8,594 bases of DNA, from contig DBOT01000066.1 of the NCBI GenBank assembly GCA_002299975.1, positions 1-8,594 on the forward strand, in the 5' to 3' direction. The notes under the pieces are model-generated. The model saw nothing but the letters and a program-made list of their open reading frames with translations. It was not told the DNA's origin and searched no databases. This document shows, in pieces, positions 1 through 3,874 of this stretch. Positions within the stretch are counted from its first letter, which is position 1. The number at the start of each line of letters is the position of its first letter. Origin of the DNA: Lactobacillaceae bacterium UBA639 (GTDB lineage Bacteria; Bacillota; Bacilli; Lactobacillales; Lactobacillaceae). The translations under genes and the position numbers were made by a program.

Positions 1-293
1 ACGTTGAACTCGTAGCGCTTGAGGGCCAGCCGCTTCCACTTGGCGAGGGAGTGGACAACTTCAATCGTTTCGTCCGGAATGGCCTGCATGGAGAAGGAGA
101 CCGGTGTTTCGACCCCGTTCAGGTTATCGTTCAACCCGGTACCCTTTTCGACGAACATTGGGGCTGACATCCGCTGAAGGTGAAGTTCGTGCCCAAATTC
201 ATCCTGGAAGTTTTCCCGGATGAACCGAATCGCTGCTTCGGTATCACGAATTGACAACTTTGGATCGTAGTCCTTTGGAATAATCAAACTCAT
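1..293 (-). CDS. asnA: Aspartate--ammonia ligase (asparagine synthetase A), N-terminal part, runs off the window
   Basis: AsnA makes L-asparagine from L-aspartate, ammonia and ATP, releasing AMP and pyrophosphate, in the cytoplasm. Only the first 97 codons are present; the full enzyme is about 330-340 residues. Visible AsnA hallmarks are the segment [13 protein letters not shown] near residues 13-25, [20 protein letters not shown] around residues 43-62 (the class II synthetase-like core that binds substrate) and PVSF shortly after. The start is the ATG at 293, preceded by AAAGGAG at 302-308 with eight bases between. The gene sits directly downstream of a T-box leader with an Asn specifier, which independently supports the identification. 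Whether an asnS follows, as in some lactobacilli, cannot be seen. The call is certain; only the C-terminal part is missing because of the window edge. Confidence 0.97.
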   Translation of the reverse strand, partial: MSLIIPKDYDPKLSIRDTEAAIRFIRENFQDEFGHELHLQRMSAPMFVEKGTGLNDNLNGVETPVSFSMQAIPDETIEVVHSLAKWKRLALKRYEFN

Positions 294-301
294 AAATAAC
301 A

Positions 302-308
302 CTCCTTT
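302..308 (-). promoter_or_regulatory. Ribosome binding site of asnA
   Basis: On the minus strand this reads AAAGGAG, eight bases before the ATG at 293. It fixes the asnA start. It lies downstream of the T-box terminator, so it is only transcribed when the leader reads through. Confidence 0.85.
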
Positions 309-334
309 AGAAATAATCGATATTTGGGAGCAAA

Positions 335-378
335 TAAAAAAGCCTTTCGTCCCCATCAACTAAGGGACGAAAGGCTTT
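335..378 (-). terminator. T-box-controlled intrinsic terminator before asnA
   Basis: Minus-strand arms AAGCCTTTCGTCCC (377-364) and GGGACGAAAGGCTT (353-340) form a 14-base-pair stem around a short loop, followed by a run of T at 340-335. It lies just after the T-box core, the usual place for the conditional terminator of a T-box leader. Confidence 0.95.
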
Positions 379-381
379 ATT

Positions 382-395
382 CCGCGGTACCACCC
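382..395 (-). promoter_or_regulatory. T-box core / antiterminator element
   Basis: GGGTGGTACCGCGG on the minus strand is a near-perfect match to the conserved T-box sequence. Its UGGU bulge is where the acceptor end of uncharged tRNA binds to stabilise the antiterminator in place of the terminator just downstream. Confidence 0.95.
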
Positions 396-630
396 AAGTT
401 GTCTGGGTGAGAACCCAGGCCACTCTTTTCGAACACGTGCATGTTCTACCGGCGAGGTAACGTACCGGGGACGGCTGAGCCTACTTTGATCGAAATCATT
501 TGGGTCAGCGGCATTGCGAGAAAGTGTTTTTCAATCGTTCAGGGTCGGTCCGTTTCACACTAGCACGAACTCACTTAACGAATGCGGCGATTTACTCTTC
601 TTCCTCATCGCTTTTGAAATCTTTAATGAT

Positions 631-658
631 ATTCTAACCTATTTCTAAGTAATTGCAA
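631..658 (-). promoter_or_regulatory. Promoter of the asnA T-box leader
   Basis: On the minus strand TTGCAA (658-653) and TAGAAT (636-631) are separated by 16 bases, with A-rich DNA just upstream. Transcription would start near 624, shortly before stem I of the T-box. The promoter is inferred from consensus only. Confidence 0.65.
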
Positions 659-676
659 GCCTTTTTTAGAAGTTTT

Positions 677-1228
677 TTATCTAGTCGTTCGAAGATCAAT
701 TTTAGCAACCTGGCGGAGGATGACGAAGACGATCAGCGCTTCGATCGGCCAGGTGATAATCTCCTTAGGAAGCCGAACCGACAGCAGGGCCATGAATGTC
801 CGTCCGGTGCTTGATGAGCTGAGACTCATCAGGTAGATCCACAGGGTTGTGAAGATGACGTTGGTCACCAGAATCTGGAAGAATTCGTAGACCAGGGCCC
901 GTTGCCAGGTAACTTTTTGATTGTAGAGAAACATTCCCGCGATTACCCCGGAGATGAATGCTGACAGGGTAAAGCCAGGGAAGAATAGGGTTCCCGAGCT
1001 CAGGATCGTATTGGAAATCAAATCATTGATCACCATCGCCAGTCCGCCGATCCAAGGACCAAGGAAGTAGCCAATCAAGGCGGTGGCGATAAAGCCCAAG
1101 CCGACCTTAACAACGGCGGGGTCCCCAACTGACAGCTTTCCGAGGACTACCTGGAGGGCAATCAACATGGAAGCTAGGGTCATCTGACGAGTGGTGAAAC
1201 GTGGACCAGAAAAAGATAGAATTGACAT
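677..1228 (-). CDS. folT: Folate-family ECF transporter S component (FolT-like)
   Basis: This is a substrate-binding membrane subunit of an energy-coupling factor vitamin transporter. It would bind folate and work with the shared EcfA, EcfA' and EcfT proteins, none of which is in the window. From the ATG at 1228 the protein has 183 residues, the usual size for S components, and is strongly hydrophobic with about six membrane segments. Visible features are VKVGLGFIATALIGYFLGPW (41-60), FFPGFTLSA (82-90), typical of the folate family, a TLWIY stretch (128-132) and a conserved basic/acidic RLPKEII near 152-158. The start at 1228 has AGGGAGG at 1243-1237, eight bases away. An in-frame ATG at 1315, with its own AAAGGAGG, would add 29 hydrophilic residues. 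No terminator was found between folT and the asnA promoter, so folT transcripts may run into the T-box leader. The family call is firm; folate as ligand is family inference. Confidence 0.85.
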   Translation of the reverse strand: MSILSFSGPRFTTRQMTLASMLIALQVVLGKLSVGDPAVVKVGLGFIATALIGYFLGPWIGGLAMVINDLISNTILSSGTLFFPGFTLSAFISGVIAGMFLYNQKVTWQRALVYEFFQILVTNVIFTTLWIYLMSLSSSSTGRTFMALLSVRLPKEIITWPIEALIVFVILRQVAKIDLRTTR

Positions 1229-1236
1229 TGTCAAAA

Positions 1237-1243
1237 CCTCCCT
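1237..1243 (-). promoter_or_regulatory. Ribosome binding site favouring the 1228 start of folT
   Basis: AGGGAGG on the minus strand with eight bases before ATG 1228 is well placed. The stretch before it is A/T-rich and so probably unstructured, which favours this start over ATG 1315. Confidence 0.75.
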
Positions 1244-1319
1244 AATTATTTTTTTGTTAGGGACGACATTGACTGATGTCCAATGTGGTGAATGCGGAAA
1301 AACCAAGCGGCCCATTTGA

Positions 1320-1353
1320 CCTCCTTTCGACGTTCACATTCCGTTCCGTCGAA
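1320..1353 (-). promoter_or_regulatory. folT leader hairpin abutting a second strong ribosome binding site
   Basis: In the folT transcript, TTCGACG (1353-1347) pairs perfectly with CGTCGAA (1332-1326), giving a 7-base-pair hairpin with a 14-base loop. Its 3' arm runs straight into AAAGGAGG (1327-1320), which lies four bases before an in-frame ATG at 1315. Part of the loop (GAATGTG) is complementary, with one G-U pair, to CGCATTC at 1296-1290. AATGTG in the loop is also complementary to CACATT at 1287-1282. This suggests a regulatory leader, but it lacks the conserved GGGAUG and GCAUCC blocks of the tetrahydrofolate riboswitch, and I do not recognise it as a known class. Confidence 0.5.
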
Positions 1354-1387
1354 CAATTACTCGGCAGTTCCTACCCCAACAGTGGGT

Positions 1388-1416
1388 AGTATACGATATA
1401 TCCGGATATTATTCAA
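1388..1416 (-). promoter_or_regulatory. Promoter of folT with a 12-base palindrome in the spacer
   Basis: On the minus strand TTGAAT (1416-1411) and TATACT (1393-1388) are separated by exactly 17 bases, giving a start near 1381 and a leader of about 150 bases. The spacer contains the perfect palindrome ATATCCGGATAT (1398-1409). A second inverted repeat, CTACCC/GGGTAG (1371-1376 and 1384-1389), spans the -10 end and the start point. Either could be an operator; no matching regulator is recognised. Confidence 0.7.
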
Positions 1417-1445
1417 CCCGTTTGCTTGCGATAATAGTAAAATAA

Positions 1446-1478
1446 GAACTATTTTCGGTAAAATTATCTAAATAGTTC
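1446..1478. repeat. 9-base inverted repeat in the folT/amidase intergenic region
   Basis: GAACTATTT (1446-1454) and AAATAGTTC (1470-1478) are perfect reverse complements separated by 15 bases, so the half-site centres are 24 bases apart. The element lies upstream of the likely amidase promoter and about 30 bases from the folT -35. It has the form of a two-site operator, or of a weak AT-rich hairpin. The regulator is unknown. Confidence 0.6.
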
Positions 1479-1496
1479 ATAAAAGCACAAAGCATT

Positions 1497-1524
1497 TTGC
1501 TTTTAGCGTTGTATTTCGTATGAT
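1497..1524 (+). promoter_or_regulatory. Probable promoter of the amidase gene
   Basis: TTGCTT (1497-1502) and TATGAT (1519-1524) are 16 bases apart, upstream of a good ribosome binding site. The -35 matches consensus only in part. A small hairpin-like dyad, AAAGCA-TTT-TGCTTT (1489-1503), overlaps the -35 and may be a binding site. The rest of 1425-1540 is AT-rich with no coding signal. Confidence 0.45.
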
Positions 1525-1543
1525 AGCGACAATCAAATTCGCG

Positions 1544-1550
1544 AAGGAGG
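1544..1550 (+). promoter_or_regulatory. Ribosome binding site of the amidase
   Basis: AAGGAGG lies seven bases before the ATG at 1558 and is a near-full match to the 16S rRNA tail. It decides the start. Confidence 0.85.
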
Positions 1551-1557
1551 GTTTGCC

Positions 1558-2337
1558 ATGCAGAAGCGCCAACTAACTTTAATCCTAACCTGTATTGCCA
1601 CTACCCTAGCAATCATCATGCTAGCGGTCCTGATGATCCCGGGGCGGAGCGTTCACTATGTTTCGTCAGCGACCCTCCGCCAGCATTTTTTCTTACATAA
1701 CGGTTGGTATTATGATGGTCGAGACTGGGCATTCGTCCAGGGTGGTCATAAGGTGACCGGGACCCGCCAGATCAACGGGGTTACCTACCACTTCGCCCGC
1801 GATGGCAAGCAGGTCCTGCCTTACCGGATCAGTTACCGATACCAGCTCTCCGGTGACCAGGGCACCAGCCAACCAGCTAGCTCAAAGTATATTATTCTGC
1901 ACGATGTTGGTAGTCGGGCCAATGGTCAACAAGCCGCTAGCTTCATGCAGCGGACGGCTAACAGTAACCAGGCCTACACCAACTTTATTGTCGGCGACGG
2001 CGGGACGGTCTACCAGATGAAGCGCCCGGGGATTGTCTCCTGGGGTGCCGGAGTGACGGCCAACCAAAATGCTCCTGTTCAGATCGAACTTGGTCACGCC
2101 AGCAGCCGCAGCATGTTTCGGGCTGACTATCAAGCTTATGTTGCCCTGGCCCGGGATATGGCCGGGAAATATGATATTCCGTTGACTCTCGACCAGGGCA
2201 GCACGGGAAGCAAGGGGATCAAGAGTCACCGTTGGGTTAGCCAGCACATCTGGGGAGACCACCAGGATCCCTATGAATACCTCACCCGCTACGGTGTTAG
2301 CAAGCAGGACCTGGCTGATGATTTGGCAGGAAAATAG
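1558..2337 (+). CDS. Membrane-anchored N-acetylmuramoyl-L-alanine amidase (Amidase_2 type)
   Basis: This predicted zinc amidase cleaves the bond between N-acetylmuramic acid and L-alanine in peptidoglycan, acting outside the cell. The protein has 259 residues. Residues 6-28 form a single hydrophobic segment after a basic start, with no clear signal-peptidase site, so it is probably a signal anchor. Residues 47-86 resemble one aromatic cell-wall/choline-binding type repeat (NGWYYDGRDW, then INGVTYHFARDGK). The catalytic domain spans about 108-245: ILHDVG with His115, QIELGH with Glu177, and a C-terminal SHRWVSQHIWGDHQDPYEYL with His224, His235 and Asp237. The candidate zinc ligands are His115, His224 and His235 or Asp237. 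The start is fixed by AAGGAGG at 1544-1550, seven bases before the ATG. The gene stands alone, between its own promoter and a terminator. No holin or phage genes are near, so a host autolysin role is more likely than a phage endolysin. Confidence 0.88.
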   Translation: MQKRQLTLILTCIATTLAIIMLAVLMIPGRSVHYVSSATLRQHFFLHNGWYYDGRDWAFVQGGHKVTGTRQINGVTYHFARDGKQVLPYRISYRYQLSGDQGTSQPASSKYIILHDVGSRANGQQAASFMQRTANSNQAYTNFIVGDGGTVYQMKRPGIVSWGAGVTANQNAPVQIELGHASSRSMFRADYQAYVALARDMAGKYDIPLTLDQGSTGSKGIKSHRWVSQHIWGDHQDPYEYLTRYGVSKQDLADDLAGK

Positions 2338-2362
2338 TTTAGTATTCTTGAAATAATAAAAT

Positions 2363-2401
2363 AAGGGACCGTGACCAAAGCGCACTTTGGCACGATCCCT
2401 T
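2363..2401. terminator. Bidirectional terminator between the amidase and gldA
   Basis: AAGGGA, CGTG and CCAAAG on the left pair with CTTTGG, CACG and TCCCTT on the right around the loop CGCA, with one mismatch and one bulge. A T-rich stretch follows on the plus strand (from 2400), and on the minus strand the complement of an A-rich stretch (2351-2363) gives a T-rich tail. It can therefore serve both converging genes. Its inner sequence resembles that of the terminator at 8275-8318. Confidence 0.9.
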
Positions 2402-2437
2402 TTATTTGCGGAGTTAAATTATTGATGGGTTTTCAAC

Positions 2438-3541
2438 TTACTTATGAGCGGCCAGGTAGTCCTTTGTGTAGGAGTCAACAGCCCGGAATGCCTGGGCAAC
2501 GTCATCTGGTTCAACCTTGAATGGTAACCGGCTGATGGTGTCATTTTCAGAGCAGGCCGCCTTGGCAGCAGACAACAGTTCCTCATCGGAAGCGTCGGCC
2601 AGGTGGAGGTCATCAAGGGTCGTTGGCAGACCCAGGGAGAGGATTAGCTGGAAGTACTTGTTGTAACGTTCTTGGCTAGCTCCTTCGAGCATCAGTTGAG
2701 TCAACGTCCCGTAAGCAACCTTCTGTCCGTGTGACAGGGAGTGGGTTTCTTCAAGGGTAGTCAGACCATCATGAATGGCGTGAGCACCGGAAAGACCACC
2801 ACTTTCGAAGCCCAGGCCACTCATCAGGGTGTTGGCTTCGATAATCTTTTCCAGAGCGCTGGTAACAACGTGCTTCTTAACATCAGCTACGGCTAGGTGA
2901 GCGTACTTAAAGAGGGTATCTTCACACTTCTGGGCGATGGCGTTACCAACCAGGGTCTGCTTTTCGTTCAGCATCGTGTCAGCACCGGCTTGAGCAACCG
3001 CCTGGGCCTCGACGTTGGTAGCCAGGGCGTCGGCAATCCCGGCAATCAACAGGTTAACCGGGGCATTGGCGACCACCTGACTGTCGACCAGGACCAGGTC
3101 AGGGTTGTGAGAGTAGAAGCGGTAGTGATCGAAGCTGCCGTCATCGGTGTAGATAACTGATAGCCGGGAACATGGGGCATCGGTTGAGGCCAGAGTTGGC
3201 ATGATCACTACTGGCAGACCCAGGTTATCTGCGATGGCCTTAGCAGAGTCACTGGTCTTCCCACCACCAAGACCGTAGACGACGGTAACCTCATCCTGCT
3301 TACCAATGGCGGTGACCCGGTCAATTTCGTTGGTGGAAGATTCACCGTTGAACTTAACCAGGTCGACATTGTAACCGTTGTCCTTCAGGTAGCTCTCCAG
3401 CTTTTGGCCGACAATCTTGTAGACGCTGTCGTCCGTCAGCAGCAGTGGCTTCTTGCCAAAGCCCTTCAGGTATGGGTCACTCTTTAGAAGGACTCCCTTG
3501 CCTTGAACGTATGACGATGGTGAAGCAAATTCCTTAATCAT
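2438..3541 (-). CDS. gldA: Glycerol dehydrogenase (iron/zinc-dependent polyol dehydrogenase)
   Basis: GldA oxidises glycerol to dihydroxyacetone with NAD+, or runs in reverse on dihydroxyacetone or related ketones; it is cytoplasmic. At 367 residues it is full length for the family. The N-terminal half carries the nucleotide-binding GLGGGKTSDSAKA (90-102) with the GGG turn at 92-94, and TDAPCS (120-125), whose Asp121 matches a substrate-pocket residue. The C-terminal helical half has the three expected metal ligands: Asp171 in AGIADALAT, His254 in SGAHAIHDG and His271 in SHGQKVAYG. All key residues are intact. The ATG at 3541 has GGAGG at 3555-3551, nine bases away. No dihydroxyacetone kinase, glycerol dehydratase or diol-utilisation gene is next to it, so the direction in vivo is open. 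A cre-like site at its promoter implies repression by CcpA when preferred sugars are present. Confidence 0.95.
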   Translation of the reverse strand: MIKEFASPSSYVQGKGVLLKSDPYLKGFGKKPLLLTDDSVYKIVGQKLESYLKDNGYNVDLVKFNGESSTNEIDRVTAIGKQDEVTVVYGLGGGKTSDSAKAIADNLGLPVVIMPTLASTDAPCSRLSVIYTDDGSFDHYRFYSHNPDLVLVDSQVVANAPVNLLIAGIADALATNVEAQAVAQAGADTMLNEKQTLVGNAIAQKCEDTLFKYAHLAVADVKKHVVTSALEKIIEANTLMSGLGFESGGLSGAHAIHDGLTTLEETHSLSHGQKVAYGTLTQLMLEGASQERYNKYFQLILSLGLPTTLDDLHLADASDEELLSAAKAACSENDTISRLPFKVEPDDVAQAFRAVDSYTKDYLAAHK

Positions 3542-3550
3542 AACAACAGA

Positions 3551-3555
3551 CCTCC
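3551..3555 (-). promoter_or_regulatory. Ribosome binding site of gldA
   Basis: TTGGAGGT on the minus strand contains a GGAGG core nine bases before the ATG at 3541. It supports the chosen start. Confidence 0.8.
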
Positions 3556-3568
3556 AATATGTTAATTT

Positions 3569-3587
3569 TGTAAGCGTTAACCTTACA
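3569..3587. promoter_or_regulatory. cre site (CcpA) inside a longer dyad at the gldA start point
   Basis: TGTAAGCGTTAACC (3569-3582) fits the catabolite response element pattern TGWAARCGYTWWCW in all but the last position. The site is also the left part of a perfect 6-base inverted repeat, TGTAAG-N7-CTTACA (3569-3587), centred on GTTAAC. It lies just downstream of the proposed -10, around +1 to +19, where bound CcpA would block transcription. Alternatively the dyad binds a dedicated regulator. Confidence 0.75.
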
Positions 3588-3593
3588 TAACTG

Positions 3594-3624
3594 ATTGTAC
3601 AACAGGAAACCAGTTGCCGGACAA
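3594..3624 (-). promoter_or_regulatory. Probable promoter of gldA
   Basis: On the minus strand TACAAT (3599-3594) is a good -10. The best upstream match is TTGTCC (3624-3619) with a long 19-base spacer, so the promoter may be weak or need an activator. Transcription would start near 3587, inside the cre/dyad element. Confidence 0.45.
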
Positions 3625-3721
3625 GACCTTTAAGATGATCTTTGTTAAATTATGACAGACTTAACTTTTCTCTTGATGAATTAATGACTTTATAGGAGTA
3701 CATTTCTGAATAGCGGTGAAT

Positions 3722-3770
3722 AGTTATAAAAAGTTATAAAATAAATGGAAAGTTATAAAAAGTTATAAAA
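3722..3770. repeat. Four copies of a 10-base AT-rich repeat, phased A-tracts
   Basis: AGTTATAAAA occurs at 3722-3731, 3732-3741, 3751-3760 and 3761-3770: two tandem pairs, separated by 9 bases. Copy starts fall at 0, 10, 29 and 39, close to whole helical turns, so the A-tracts face roughly one side and the DNA is probably bent. The block lies about 120 bases upstream of the gldA -35 and beyond the pepN terminator. It could be a regulator array or an upstream activating curve. It is too short, and its spacers too small, to be CRISPR. Confidence 0.85.
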
Positions 3771-3824
3771 AGCGTGTACGGATCTAATCATTGAAGAGCA
3801 GCTGATAATGGATCAATTTTGACT

Positions 3825-3863
3825 AAAAAACGTCCCTGGACCGGGAATAGTCCAGGGACGTTT
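3825..3863 (-). terminator. Intrinsic terminator of pepN
   Basis: On the minus strand AAACGTCCCTGGAC (3863-3850 by complement) and GTCCAGGGACGTTT (3841-3828) form a perfect 14-base-pair stem with an 8-base loop, followed by six T (3830-3825). It starts 12 bases after the pepN stop codon and separates pepN from gldA. Confidence 0.95.
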
Positions 3864-3874
3864 CGTGTTTAATA

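Larger units (their letters stand above)
335..625 (-). ncRNA. T-box riboswitch leader of asnA, tRNA-Asn specific
   Basis: This leader senses uncharged tRNA and lets asnA be transcribed when asparagine is short. Read on the minus strand, it has: a stem I base GCGA (608-611) pairing with TCGC (516-519); the K-turn-like GAGGAAGAAGAG and the AGTA of the specifier-loop S-turn just after it; AATCG pairing with CGATT above the loop; then the loop GAAAAACAC holding the specifier AAC (528-526) followed by A. Stem III is CTGGGT/ACCCAG (418-403). The 14-base T-box core GGGTGGTACCGCGG occupies 395-382 and contains the UGGU that would pair with the tRNA acceptor end. It is followed by the terminator. AAC is an asparagine codon and fits the downstream gene. 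Boundaries at the 5' end depend on the inferred promoter. Confidence 0.95.

Noticed and set aside
1229..1315. Taking ATG 1315 as the folT start
   Set aside because: It has a strong ribosome binding site, but only four bases of spacing, and it adds 29 hydrophilic residues not usual in FolT. ATG 1228 has better spacing and fits the family length. Reported as a finding instead.
1229..1381. Tetrahydrofolate riboswitch in the folT leader
   Set aside because: A GAGTA and a loop GGAATG/GCATTC pairing hint at it, but the conserved GGGAUG, GCAUCC and the P2 arrangement are not there. Kept only as a structured leader of unknown class.
1558..2337. Prophage endolysin
   Set aside because: The Amidase_2 domain is shared with phage lysins, but the signal anchor and the absence of holin or phage neighbours point to a host enzyme.
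1882..2385. Long open frame on the minus strand inside the amidase gene
   Set aside because: It is antisense to a well-supported gene, has no ribosome binding site or recognisable domain, and spans the terminator.
3645..3705. Short minus-strand peptide upstream of gldA (about 17 codons from an ATG near 3702)
   Set aside because: No ribosome binding site, not conserved in any way I can see, and very short; it is expected by chance in AT-rich DNA.
3722..3770. CRISPR array or plasmid-type iterons
   Set aside because: Repeats are only 10 bases with no proper spacers, and there is no cas or rep gene nearby.
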